Shown: piece after piece, positions 1 through 6,702 of the stretch
How positions within the stretch are numbered: position 1 is the stretch's first letter
How the letters are laid out: each line of letters opens with the position of its first letter
Source of the DNA: Nitrososphaerota archaeon
GTDB lineage: Archaea; Thermoproteota; Nitrososphaeria; Nitrososphaerales; Nitrosopumilaceae
Length of the DNA: 14,294 nucleotides
NCBI GenBank assembly: GCA_016871975.1
Contig: VHBM01000027.1
Coordinates: 1 to 14,294 of the forward strand
Reading direction: 5' to 3'
Translations under genes and position numbers: made by a program
Notes under the pieces: generated by a model
Told to the model about the DNA's origin: nothing
Database searches by the model: none
Seen by the model: only the letters and a program-made list of their open reading frames with translations

Positions 1-437
1 AAAACGTGTCTGAATTGGAAGCAAAAAATGCAATATTTGGCTATACTATACTAAATGATGTTTCTGCTAGAGACATACAAATGTCAGATAAACAGTATAC
101 ACGTGGCAAGGCCTTTGATACATTTGCACCTTGTGGCCCATGGATCACTACAGCCGATGAAATATCCAATCCTCAAAACCTCAAGATGGTAACAAAAGTA
201 AATCAAGTCACTAGACAAAACTCCTCAACATCAAAAATGTCATTATCAGTTTTATCTATTGTATCAAAGCTAAGCAAAATCATGACACTTGAAAAAGGCG
301 ACATCATTTCTACGGGAACACCATCTGGTGTTGCCCTAAACAATCCAAATATTGATTTTCTAAAAAATGGTGATAAAATAGAAATGGAAATTGAAGGTTT
401 GGGTAAATTGGAAAATACTGTAAAGATTGTAGACTAA
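1..437 (+). CDS. Fumarylacetoacetate hydrolase family protein, 3' fragment
   Basis: The reading frame is open from the left edge, so the N-terminus lies outside the window; the GTG at position 6 is probably not the true start. The visible 143 residues are the C-terminal half of an FAH-fold enzyme, a family of metal-dependent hydrolases, isomerases and decarboxylases of 2-oxo acid or ring-cleavage substrates. Seen: the block GYTILNDVSARD, then RGKAFDTFAPCGPW, which matches the family's K-x-F/D-x-F-x-P-x-GP segment, and near the end the active-site loop GDIISTGTPSGV. The metal-ligand glutamates expected earlier in the fold are outside the window. The exact substrate cannot be told; the product resembles the 2-hydroxyhepta-2,4-diene-1,7-dioate isomerase type. 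The gene converges on the acetyltransferase downstream and the two stop regions overlap by 4 bp. Confidence 0.9.
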   Translation, partial: NVSELEAKNAIFGYTILNDVSARDIQMSDKQYTRGKAFDTFAPCGPWITTADEISNPQNLKMVTKVNQVTRQNSSTSKMSLSVLSIVSKLSKIMTLEKGDIISTGTPSGVALNNPNIDFLKNGDKIEMEIEGLGKLENTVKIVD

Positions 438-1249
438 TCTAAATTTTTTGTCATGTGATAAAATGTTAGTCTTTTTTCAAGACCAGAATAAGTCGGTAGT
501 GTTCTCATTTTAGTTAGTATTTGAATTCGCTCAAATTTTTTCTCATATGCCAAGTTTTGAATGTAGGGAAGAATTTTTTTGATGCCAGATTTTGTTGTGT
601 AAATCAAAGTAAGCATCATAGTTTTTTCAAAATGATCCGACTCTGTAATAATTCCCAATGAATCAATGTGATTTTGATTCTTTGATATTATGATTTTCTT
701 TTCTTTTACCAACGAAGAAATGGTTTTAGCATCTAGTGGTATCCATCTCCACGATCTAATATAAAATTCTGAATCTACAAGATATTTTGCTATTTCTTTA
801 GGTGATTTTGCTTGTTGTATGTTAGTAGTTCTATGTTTTGTTGGAGTAAGAATGTAATAATTCCATTTTTTGTTTTTAGTATAGTGTAGCTTTGAAGCAA
901 GTTTGAGTGATTTGAAGTTATTTGATTCAATTATCATTGCAGCTAGTTTACAACCATTCTTTTTTGCTACAGTTTCTACTTTAGTTACAAGTTTTTTTGC
1001 ATATCCTTTTTGTCTATAGTTTGGATTAACTCGTATGCCTTCAATCCATACCAGTTTTGCATTCTTTATGATAAATCCATGACATATAGCTACAGAATGT
1101 CTGTTTTCACAAAGAACAAAGAAATTTCCCTCATCAAGCCAGTTATCCCAAACGTAGTGAATATAGTCACCCCAAGAAAATGTCGATTTGCAAAAATCAA
1201 GTACTGTTTTTTTGTCTGAAGATAATGCATTTCTTATTGTTAGTTGCAC
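434..1249 (-). CDS. GNAT family N-acetyltransferase with extra C-terminal domain
   Basis: Predicted acetyl-CoA-dependent N-acyltransferase, 271 residues, GTG start. Residues 1-130 form a GNAT domain: VWIEGIRVNPNYRQKGYA (about 67-84) is motif A, with R-Q-K-G-Y-A as the pyrophosphate-binding loop, and the following helix and N-x-x-S-L-K-L-A segment fit motif B. Residues about 135-271 form a second, less recognisable domain, seen in other archaeal two-domain GNAT proteins; it may be a degenerate second GNAT fold or a substrate-binding cap. The acceptor (amine, peptide or antibiotic) cannot be predicted. The gene is divergent from the Rieske ferredoxin with only 41 bp between starts, and a TTAAAT-type AT-rich promoter lies between them, so the message is probably leaderless. 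Its 3' end overlaps the FAH-family gene. Confidence 0.88.
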   Translation of the reverse strand: MQLTIRNALSSDKKTVLDFCKSTFSWGDYIHYVWDNWLDEGNFFVLCENRHSVAICHGFIIKNAKLVWIEGIRVNPNYRQKGYAKKLVTKVETVAKKNGCKLAAMIIESNNFKSLKLASKLHYTKNKKWNYYILTPTKHRTTNIQQAKSPKEIAKYLVDSEFYIRSWRWIPLDAKTISSLVKEKKIIISKNQNHIDSLGIITESDHFEKTMMLTLIYTTKSGIKKILPYIQNLAYEKKFERIQILTKMRTLPTYSGLEKRLTFYHMTKNLD

Positions 1250-1290
1250 AAATAAGAAAAATTATTAAGAATAATTTAACGAAACCCCTT

Positions 1291-1599
1291 ATGGGAAAAG
1301 TGATTGTTGCCAAGACATCAGATGTTGCGCCAGGCACGCTGCACAAGGCATCAATTGATGGAAGAGAAATTCTTGTTGTAAATATAGGTGGAAAGTATTA
1401 TGCAATGGATGATACCTGTACCCATGCAGGCGCTAGCCTTTCAGAAGGAACACTTGACAGCAATATAGTTACCTGTGGCTGGCATGGTGCCCAATTCGAT
1501 TGTAAAAGTGGCAATCTTAAAAAATTTCCTGCAAAAATTAACAATTTAAAATCATATAATGTATTAGTAGAGTCAGACAACCTCTTTGTAGAGGTCTAG
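1291..1599 (+). CDS. Rieske [2Fe-2S] ferredoxin
   Basis: Small soluble electron carrier of 102 residues. Both halves of the Rieske cluster site are visible: C43-T-H45 in the block CTHAGASL and C62-G-W-H65 in CGWHGAQFD, giving two Cys and two His ligands. There is no membrane anchor or signal peptide, so it resembles the ferredoxin component of ring-hydroxylating oxygenases or the small NirD-like subunit of nitrite reductase rather than a cytochrome bc1 Rieske protein. An open frame extends back to an ATG at 1180, but that would overlap the divergent acetyltransferase; the ATG at 1291, preceded by an AT-rich TATA-like stretch around 1261-1276 and no ribosome binding site, fits a leaderless start and the family length. 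No oxygenase or reductase partner is visible in the window. Confidence 0.93.
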   Translation: MGKVIVAKTSDVAPGTLHKASIDGREILVVNIGGKYYAMDDTCTHAGASLSEGTLDSNIVTCGWHGAQFDCKSGNLKKFPAKINNLKSYNVLVESDNLFVEV

Positions 1600-1627
1600 A
1601 CAAGAGAAAATCAGAGTGGGTGATATG

Positions 1628-1900
1628 ATGTCAAGTAAAAAATCTCAAAATGAAGGCTCGTTTAATACTGCACTTGAAACGCTAAATCATATTGCATCAA
1701 ATCCGTCTACTCCAAAAAACATCAGAAAAAGCATTTCAGATCTAGTAAATGAGTTAAAAAATGAACAATTTTCAATATCTGTTAGGGCAGCAAACGCAAT
1801 AAGCCAGCTAGATGATATCACACAGGATCCTAACATGCCATCTTATGTGAGAGTCACTTTATGGCAAGCAGTTTCTACACTTGAGAGCATAAGGGAATAA
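1628..1900 (+). CDS. UPF0147 family protein
   Basis: About 90 residues, all-helical, of the archaeal UPF0147 family, whose function is not established. The recognisable core includes ALETLNHIASNPSTPKNIRK and the later SVRAANAISQLDDITQDPNMP and YVRVTLWQAVSTLE, which read as two related helical repeats, each ending in a proline turn (NPSTPKNIR and DPNMPSYVR). The start is uncertain among GTG 1616, ATG 1625 and ATG 1628. GGTGAT at 1619-1624 can pair with the archaeal 16S tail, and the spacing favours ATG 1628. It follows the Rieske gene by under 30 bp on the same strand, so co-transcription with translation from an internal ribosome binding site is likely. Confidence 0.9.
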   Translation: MSSKKSQNEGSFNTALETLNHIASNPSTPKNIRKSISDLVNELKNEQFSISVRAANAISQLDDITQDPNMPSYVRVTLWQAVSTLESIRE

Positions 1901-1926
1901 ATTTCCAAAACAATTAGTTTCTGATA

Positions 1927-2688
1927 TTGAAAATCGAAGAATATCTCCAGTCTCTGCCACAAAAGATAATTTCAGGAGATGATGTTCAGCTCCCAAGACA
2001 TGCTTTTTTAGATATTTTCAAGTTTGCTAAGCTAAATGAAAATGATGTGTTTTATCATCTTGGGTGTAATGATGGTACTGGAGTCTTTATTGCAAAAGAA
2101 GTGTTTAATGTAAAAAAGTCAGTTGGCATAGACATAGCTCAACAAAAAATTACACTTGCAAAAAAAACATTACAAGAAAAAAAATTGCAAGACTGTCATT
2201 TTGTAAATGAAGACATTCTTGATTCTAAATTCGATGATGCGACTGTAGTTTTGTTTTGGTTTACAGATGAAAAGATTATTGAAAAAATGATTGAAAAATT
2301 CAAGCGATTAAAAAAAGGCTGCAAGATAATTACAATCTGGGGGCCTCTTCCAGGATTTCTTCCAGACAAGGTTAATTTTCCATATATCATAAATGAGGTT
2401 CCGTTTAGAGAGGCAGAGGATCTACAAGAGCAGATACTTGCAGTATTTGACAAAAGATGCATCGATTTTGTAACTGCTTGGGAATATGCAGAACGCTACA
2501 CAAAGGCAATCAGCGTACCCCAGTCAGAAAATGACAGGTTTCTAACCATAATACAGTCCCTTGTAATTTGGATAAACGCAAAAAATCTTGGCGTTGCTTG
2601 TGGTGGAAAAATGCCGCCTGCGATAAAAAATTACATTGGAATACTACGTAACTTTTTCAATATCGAAGTTGAACATCTTTTAAAATAA
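1927..2688 (+). CDS. Class I SAM-dependent methyltransferase
   Basis: Predicted methyltransferase of 253 residues, TTG start. The Rossmann core begins near residue 40: VFYHLGCNDGTGVFIA (42-57) is motif I, an altered D/E-x-G-x-G-x-G with H-L-G-C-N-D-G, and D69 in GIDIAQQK is the acidic residue expected to hold the ribose of SAM. A further beta strand, ATVVLFWFTDEKI, fits motif IV, although the usual N/D-P-P-Y of N-methyltransferases is absent. The family level suggests protein or small-molecule methylation of the loosely DOT1/PCMT-like class; the substrate is unknown. The C-terminal 100 residues (including GKMPPAIKNY) match no motif I recognise. It lies 26 bp after UPF0147 on the same strand. 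Confidence 0.82.
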   Translation: MKIEEYLQSLPQKIISGDDVQLPRHAFLDIFKFAKLNENDVFYHLGCNDGTGVFIAKEVFNVKKSVGIDIAQQKITLAKKTLQEKKLQDCHFVNEDILDSKFDDATVVLFWFTDEKIIEKMIEKFKRLKKGCKIITIWGPLPGFLPDKVNFPYIINEVPFREAEDLQEQILAVFDKRCIDFVTAWEYAERYTKAISVPQSENDRFLTIIQSLVIWINAKNLGVACGGKMPPAIKNYIGILRNFFNIEVEHLLK

Positions 2689-2724
2689 GTCATATTTTTA
2701 TTGCGAATTAGCCCCAGTTATTGT

Positions 2725-3072
2725 GTGCAGGAACGAATCAACATCAATGTATCTGCAATAGACTATGACAAGACAAGCAGGGAGATAAAATCGACTTTAT
2801 CTTTGCTTGAGGAGATGGTCCATGGTGAGGACGGCTTTATCATAACAGATTCAGAATTTGCCTTTGGCTGGCACTTTTATGTTGTATGTGTAAACAAGGA
2901 TCTAGTACAAAAATTGGCAGATCAGATGGGACCTGATTTTGAGAAGTTAAAGGGAAAAGGCTTGGAAAAAAAGTTCCTTACTTGGCTTACCAACAAAGTT
3001 GAGAAAAAAAACCTAAAGGTAAAACTTGCAATTAAAGAGGAAATGGAATCAAGCAAGCATGGTATTTTTTAA
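2725..3072 (+). CDS. Hypothetical protein, about 115 residues
   Basis: I do not recognise a family. The protein is soluble, mixed alpha/beta, with a charged Lys/Glu-rich C-terminal half (FEKLKGKGLEKKFLTWL, then KVEKKNLKVKL) and a central aromatic segment, FAFGWHFYVVCV, that may be a buried strand. A TTG at 2701 gives a 123-residue version. I prefer GTG 2725: the TATA-like CATATTTTTA at 2691-2700 would place the transcription start about 25 bp downstream, exactly at this GTG, giving the leaderless arrangement seen elsewhere in the window. It follows the methyltransferase on the same strand. Coding support comes from codon structure and the length of the open frame rather than similarity. Confidence 0.72.
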   Translation: MQERININVSAIDYDKTSREIKSTLSLLEEMVHGEDGFIITDSEFAFGWHFYVVCVNKDLVQKLADQMGPDFEKLKGKGLEKKFLTWLTNKVEKKNLKVKLAIKEEMESSKHGIF

Positions 3073-3076
3073 AAAC

Positions 3077-3193
3077 TCAGACCTGCTTTACTCGAAAAAT
3101 ATACTTTAGTGGATGCCTAAAATAATGATACATTACGTATCCAACAACTGTAATCGATGCGCTTGTAACAAAATATACTACAGGATCAAACAA
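3077..3193 (-). CDS. Small single-helix membrane protein, 38 residues
   Basis: A short leftward frame with a TTG start and an in-frame TAG immediately before it, so the start is fixed unless a non-standard codon is used. The peptide has a hydrophobic stretch, VVYFVTSASITVVGYVMY, long enough for one membrane helix. It is followed by a basic tail (YHYFRHPLKYIFRVKQV) that would stay cytoplasmic under the positive-inside rule. It ends 4 bp from the stop of the rightward hypothetical, so the two converge. A possible TATA-like ATTTAAC lies in the loop of the hairpin at 3197-3225, about 20 bp upstream. I call it a gene because composition and topology look protein-like; function is unknown. Confidence 0.55.
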   Translation of the reverse strand: MFDPVVYFVTSASITVVGYVMYHYFRHPLKYIFRVKQV

Positions 3194-3196
3194 CTA

Positions 3197-3225
3197 CAAG
3201 TTCCCCTTTGTTAAATGGGAACTTG
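3197..3225. repeat. Perfect 9-bp inverted repeat (hairpin or operator)
   Basis: CAAGTTCCC at 3197-3205 and its exact reverse complement GGGAACTTG at 3217-3225 flank an 11-base AT-rich loop. It begins 4 bp upstream of the start codon of the 38-residue leftward ORF and overlaps where that ORF's TATA box should be. It could therefore be a dyad operator. A hairpin in RNA or a bidirectional terminator is the alternative; no T-run follows it on either strand, which argues against a simple terminator. Confidence 0.7.
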
Positions 3226-3523
3226 ATACAATTACGAACCTGTTTTTCCATTTGATTTGAAGCTAGGTAAATGGCTTAAAAATGTATGGCTATTAGTAAA
3301 ACAAAGGAAATTGTCAAGAAAGTTGCTAAATTTGTAAGGCCCTCGAGGTGCGGTCTAGCCAAGCTTTGTGGCGTTTTTACAACTGAAGGATTCATTGTCT
3401 TTGGTTTGTCCTTCAATTCTTGTTTTGTATGGTCAACAGAACTATTTAGCTTTTATCTAGTTCAAATCTCACAACCCGATTCATTTCATGGGGATAGTAG
3501 TTAGACGCTAGATTTTGCACAAA
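3226..3523 (+). other. Gene-free stretch with a possible structured RNA
   Basis: No convincing protein gene lies here; the 72-codon frame from ATG 3286 lacks protein-like character. A TATA-like GGCTTAAAAATG at 3271-3282 predicts a transcript starting near 3303. That transcript would run into a GC-richer block at 3338-3375, unusual for this AT-rich intergenic DNA. The block contains a potential hairpin (GCCA 3358-3361 with TGGC 3369-3372). Further stems follow: TGAAGGA 3384-3390 with TCCTTCA 3409-3415, and GAACTA 3439-3444 with TAGTTC 3458-3463. GTTCAAATC at 3460-3468 matches the T-loop consensus of tRNA, but no matching T-stem or acceptor could be assembled, so I do not call a tRNA. A non-coding RNA is the best guess. 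Confidence 0.35.
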
Positions 3524-4078
3524 TTAGGTTCCCCATCTATTATACAGATGATGTTCAATGTTGAATTGATCTAAACATTTGCCGACTATATGATCGATCA
3601 TCTCGTATAATGATTTTGGCTTTGTATAAAACTCTGTAACTGGAGGAAGTATAACAACTCCAAGTCTTGCTAGTTTAAGCATATTATCTAGGTTTATTGC
3701 AGTGAGTGGTGTCTCCCGTGGAACCAATACCAACCGCCTTGATTCTTTTAGTGTCACTCCAGCAGTTCTAGCTACTAATGTTTCATCATAACCATTTGCT
3801 ATACTTGACAAAGTCTTCATTGAGCATGGAATTATTATCATGCCGTCAGTTTTGTAAGTACCACTAGATGGCCCTGCAGCTAAATTGGAATCATCAGAAT
3901 AGAGGGTAGCTAGTTTTTTTACTTCATCAATGGCAAAACTTGTTTCCATCTGAAGACATTTTTTTGCCCATTCTGTAAATATCAGATGTGTTTGTACATT
4001 GCAATCCTTGAGAACTTGAAGCATTCTGACACCGTAAATTACACCCGTACTTCCTGTAATTCCAATTACCAGTTTCAT
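3524..4078 (-). CDS. ubiX: UbiX-family flavin prenyltransferase
   Basis: Makes prenylated FMN by attaching a dimethylallyl group to reduced FMN, the cofactor of UbiD-type decarboxylases. The 184-residue length is normal for the family. Seen: the N-terminal FMN phosphate loop GITGSTGVIYG (usually G-A-S-G; here S-T-G), the central IIIPCSMKTLSSIANG, and the C-terminal block LVLVPRETPLTAINLDNM followed by GVVILPPVTEFYTKPKS, all diagnostic. The start codon overlaps the stop of the SDR gene by 4 bases (ATGA), so it is translationally coupled and is the last gene of a three-gene operon. No ubiD gene is in the window; the decarboxylase partner must be elsewhere or outside. Confidence 0.95.
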   Translation of the reverse strand: MKLVIGITGSTGVIYGVRMLQVLKDCNVQTHLIFTEWAKKCLQMETSFAIDEVKKLATLYSDDSNLAAGPSSGTYKTDGMIIIPCSMKTLSSIANGYDETLVARTAGVTLKESRRLVLVPRETPLTAINLDNMLKLARLGVVILPPVTEFYTKPKSLYEMIDHIVGKCLDQFNIEHHLYNRWGT

Positions 4079-5460
4079 CTATTTGCTGACCTGCTTTTGA
4101 ATTGATATGATTGTATTTTGTGAAATACGTTGTGTGAGCTTGCGATGCTTAGCATTGCAACCCCAACACCAACAAAATTTCTAATTGTCATGTGCAGATT
4201 TGGTTGCCTAGCTAGTAATGAGTCATGGAATACCAAGTAATAGTTATCAAATAGCCAGAAAAAAAGTGTTACCCAAGATACAACTCCTCCAATAAGATAT
4301 CCCAATCGAGTTTTGTTTTTAACAAATATCATTGAGATAAAAATTGATACGAACCAAAATCCAGACAATACGAGCCAGCCTGGATTATACACATCAGGTC
4401 TGTCATCAATCCAATAGTAAGTTGAGCCCATTACAGCCATTGCTGTCAACGATACCATCAATAGCTTTTGGTTTAGGACAAAGCTTGTTCTGCTTTCTTT
4501 GATTTCTTCTGGCGGTGGATTCTTCCTCATCTCTTCTGTGGCAATGTGAATTGCTTCTCTTACAGATTTTAGACGGAGTGGAATTACTGTATTAATAGAA
4601 TCGTCTTTTACTATTGTGTCGTGGACTAGACTATCAATTAGCGGCCTTGCAAGAGACGCCTTAACAGGTGTTATTAGATCAACCCAGTAGGAAGAAAGTC
4701 TTGTGGTAAGAAAAGGAATTTGGATTACAAAGAGATTTTTGTTAAGATATGCAGAATACAATCTCATCAATTCTTCATATGTGAGCCTTTCTGGCCCTCC
4801 AATATCATAAGTTTTACCTGCGGTATGTGGTTTTTCCATACACCCAATTAGGTATTCAATTACGTCATCTACAGCTATTGGTTGAGCTAATGACTTTACC
4901 CATCTGGGACAAACCATCGCTCTAAGTCGTTCAACTAGATATCGGAGCATGGCATAGGAACCACCACCTGCACCAATTATCAATGAAGCTCGAAGTTGAG
5001 TAACAGCAATACTACCAGATGCCAAAATATCCCCAACATCCTTTCTACTTTTCATGTGAGGAGATAATTCGAGGCTTTCGTTAACTAGTCCGCCAAGATA
5101 GATTATTCTTTTAACACCCGCTTTTGTTGCAGCCCGTAAAAAGTTTCGTGCTTGTGTTCTTTCCCTAGCAGCAAATTCCCTCCAATGATTCTTGTCTCCC
5201 TCCATGGAGTGTACCAAATAGTAAGCTATCTCTACTCCTTGTAGTGCGTTTTCCATCTCATCTACATTGAAGAGATCTGCTTGTATGAATTTCAGATTTT
5301 TACTATTTTCTTTTGGTCTTCTAGATAATGCCTTAACAGTATAGCCCCTACTTACTAAAGTTGAAACAAGACGTGAACCAATAAACCCTGTTGCACCCGT
5401 GACCAGAATATTGTAAGGAGAAGCTTGGATGAATGTCGTTGTCTGCATATTTTGAGTCAT
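4075..5460 (-). CDS. NAD(P)-binding SDR with C-terminal membrane domain
   Basis: Atypical short-chain dehydrogenase/epimerase-like protein of 461 residues. Residues about 16-300 form a Rossmann domain: YNILVTGATGFIGSRL carries the T-G-x-x-G-x-x-G nucleotide loop, followed by KALSRRP (a basic end of strand 2 that favours NADP). YYLVHSM, IIYLGGLV and the later GGPERLTYEELM complete a pattern close to the YbjT/NDUFA9 branch. The tail (about 330-461) has roughly four hydrophobic helices, for example LVLSGFWFVSIFISMIFV and LIGGVVSWVTLFFWLF, so the enzyme is membrane-anchored. An upstream in-frame ATG at 5544 would overlap the preceding gene. ATG 5460 shares a base with that gene's stop (TAATG), so I choose it. 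It may act on a lipid or quinone-like substrate together with UbiX; that is inference. Confidence 0.9.
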   Translation of the reverse strand: MTQNMQTTTFIQASPYNILVTGATGFIGSRLVSTLVSRGYTVKALSRRPKENSKNLKFIQADLFNVDEMENALQGVEIAYYLVHSMEGDKNHWREFAARERTQARNFLRAATKAGVKRIIYLGGLVNESLELSPHMKSRKDVGDILASGSIAVTQLRASLIIGAGGGSYAMLRYLVERLRAMVCPRWVKSLAQPIAVDDVIEYLIGCMEKPHTAGKTYDIGGPERLTYEELMRLYSAYLNKNLFVIQIPFLTTRLSSYWVDLITPVKASLARPLIDSLVHDTIVKDDSINTVIPLRLKSVREAIHIATEEMRKNPPPEEIKESRTSFVLNQKLLMVSLTAMAVMGSTYYWIDDRPDVYNPGWLVLSGFWFVSIFISMIFVKNKTRLGYLIGGVVSWVTLFFWLFDNYYLVFHDSLLARQPNLHMTIRNFVGVGVAMLSIASSHNVFHKIQSYQFKSRSANR

Positions 5461-5660
5461 TATCTGAGTGCCCCAAACTGTTTCCTTTTTTTGGCGCCTA
5501 CTGAGAAGCCAATTATTGCGGTTATGCTTCCTAATACCGACCACAAAAGCCCCCCAAGAATTAGCGGTTCACGTATTTCAAACATTAAGGGAGCTGCTGC
5601 TAGAAATCCAACTCCTAGTCCCCCCAAACCAATTCCAGCACCGATCAGTATCTTATCCAA
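5460..5660 (-). CDS. Small glycine-rich two-helix membrane protein
   Basis: Sixty-six residues, TTG start. The N-terminal half, ILIGAGIGLGGLGVGFLAAA, is a glycine-zipper-like membrane helix. A short polar loop with FEIREP follows, then a second helix with LILGGLLWSVLGSITAIIGF, and the tail is basic (GAKKRKQFG). The start is decided by a strong ribosome binding site, GGGAGGT on the minus strand at 5668-5674, 7 bases before the TTG. This is the clearest Shine-Dalgarno in the window and suits a message with a leader. It is the first gene of the operon with the membrane-bound SDR and ubiX and is coupled to the SDR by TAATG, so it may be a membrane partner of the SDR. Family unknown. Confidence 0.82.
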   Translation of the reverse strand: MDKILIGAGIGLGGLGVGFLAAAPLMFEIREPLILGGLLWSVLGSITAIIGFSVGAKKRKQFGALR

Positions 5661-5667
5661 GAGAGTT

Positions 5668-5674
5668 ACCTCCC
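5668..5674 (-). promoter_or_regulatory. Shine-Dalgarno GGGAGGT for the small membrane protein
   Basis: GGGAGGT on the minus strand, 7 bases upstream of TTG 5660. It decides that unusual start and shows that this operon, unlike most genes here, has a 5' leader. The TATA-like GCTTATATC (minus strand, about 5720-5729) predicts a transcription start near 5699, giving a leader of about 40 nt. Confidence 0.8.
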
Positions 5675-5719
5675 AGTTTTTGTGATTTTTGTTTCATAGT
5701 GACTTTGATAATTTTCAGA

Positions 5720-5822
5720 GATATAAGCTAGTGATAACTTTTCTTCCTAATGCTAATTTTGTACTAGCGCTACATTTTTGTAAAATTAGCACTAGATTTT
5801 GTATTTAGCACTATTTATTAAT
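5720..5822. promoter_or_regulatory. Divergent promoter with five TAGCACTA-type elements
   Basis: Five copies or variants of the core occur here. They are TAGTGATA 5729-5736 (minus reads TATCACTA), TAATGCTA 5748-5755 (minus TAGCATTA), TAGCGCTA 5765-5772 (perfect palindrome), TAGCACTA 5787-5794 and TAGCACTA 5806-5813. Centre spacings are 19, 17, 22 and 19 bp. The rightward TATA box is at about 5812-5822, 26 bp before ATG 5843, and the leftward one at about 5720-5729. The 5790 site is 52.5 bp from ATG 5843; the 5751 site is about 53 bp from the predicted leftward transcription start. In both directions the outermost copy abuts the TATA box, where a bound protein would block TFB/TBP. TGCTAATTTT 5751-5760 and AAAATTAGCA 5782-5791 also form a perfect 10-bp inverted repeat around the palindrome. 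Confidence 0.8.
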
Positions 5823-5842
5823 TTAATAGTAAAATTCAATCC

Positions 5843-6688
5843 ATGGCATACCTAAGAGCAAAGACTGTAAAGGGTGTAAAGTATCTTTACTTAGTAAAAA
5901 GCGTCTGGGATTCAAAAAAGAACACATCAAGACAAGAGACGATCAAGTACCTAGGCAGGGCAGCAGAAATAACAAAGGACGACATACCACCAGACTATAG
6001 AAACGACAAAAAAATAATTGCATATCTTTCATCCATTGATACCGTCTCCATAGCGGAAAAGGAGGAATTGCTTGCAAAGCTCAAGGGGCAACTATACAGA
6101 TATCTAATAAGTGGAGATTTTGACTCGACAAAACAGATTTACGACACATATTCAACAATGTCCGGCACGCCATGCTTTTTTGAAAAAATTCTCACACCAG
6201 TAATGTATCAAATTGGAGATATGTGGGCAAAAAACCAGATAGGGATTGCAGAAGAACATGTTGCAAGCAACATTGCAAACACCCTTGTCAAGATGATAAA
6301 CAGCAAATACACAGATGTTCCCACAAAAAAGAAAATCGTCATTTGTGTTCCCGAAGGCGAAGAGCACAACCTAGGCACAAATATTCTAGAGACACATCTT
6401 ATCAGCATTGGGCATCGCGTGTGCAATTTGACCCCAAGTGGGCCGCATAATTCCATTGTGAGTTTTGTTGAATCTGCCAAGCCAGACTCGATACTTGTCT
6501 CAGTCACGCTAGACGACAACATAAAGTCAGCTCAAAGGCTTGTCAAAAAAATAGTAGAACGCACAGATGCTCCAATTTTTGTTGGTGGCCAGGCTCTAAA
6601 GAACGAGCAGGTACGATTCGAATGCGCCCAGATAATCAGAGATACCAACCTCAAAAACATAGCAAAACTAGTGACTAGCAAGAAATAG
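5843..6688 (+). CDS. Cobalamin-binding protein with CarH-like sensor module
   Basis: A 281-residue protein with a B12 module like that of bacterial light-sensing repressors. Residues about 75-155 form the helical cap: FEKILTPVMYQIGDMW, then W128-x9-E138-H139 (IAEEHVAS), the W-x9-EH signature of CarH/LitR proteins that bind adenosylcobalamin. Residues about 163-280 form the B12-binding Rossmann domain with PEGEEHNLG; H175 is the expected lower axial ligand, replacing D-x-H-x-x-G as in CarH. The second histidine that follows the Trp in Thermus CarH is absent (A129). The N-terminal 50 residues are not a MerR helix-turn-helix but a beta-rich, basic segment (AYLRAKTVKGVKYLYLVKS, KYLG) resembling the start of some transposases, possibly DNA-binding. 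The leaderless start lies behind five copies of the regulatory element, suggesting autoregulation. No methyltransferase partner is nearby, favouring a sensor role. Confidence 0.88.
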   Translation: MAYLRAKTVKGVKYLYLVKSVWDSKKNTSRQETIKYLGRAAEITKDDIPPDYRNDKKIIAYLSSIDTVSIAEKEELLAKLKGQLYRYLISGDFDSTKQIYDTYSTMSGTPCFFEKILTPVMYQIGDMWAKNQIGIAEEHVASNIANTLVKMINSKYTDVPTKKKIVICVPEGEEHNLGTNILETHLISIGHRVCNLTPSGPHNSIVSFVESAKPDSILVSVTLDDNIKSAQRLVKKIVERTDAPIFVGGQALKNEQVRFECAQIIRDTNLKNIAKLVTSKK

Positions 6689-6702
6689 CCGACACGACTA
6701 AA

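Noticed and set aside
3338..3480. tRNA gene with introns
   Set aside because: A T-loop-like GTTCAAATC and a D-arm-like hairpin are visible, but no acceptor or T-stem pairing can be made even allowing for introns.
3286..3504. 72-codon rightward ORF starting MAISKTKEIV
   Set aside because: The TATA box is too close to its ATG for a leaderless start, there is no ribosome binding site, and the composition is not protein-like past residue 30; a structured RNA explains the stretch better.
3861..3869. TACCACTAG-like match inside ubiX, and similar partial matches in coding DNA (7091, 12946, 13476)
   Set aside because: Inside genes and not at the fixed distance from any start codon; expected by chance for 6-8 base partial matches.
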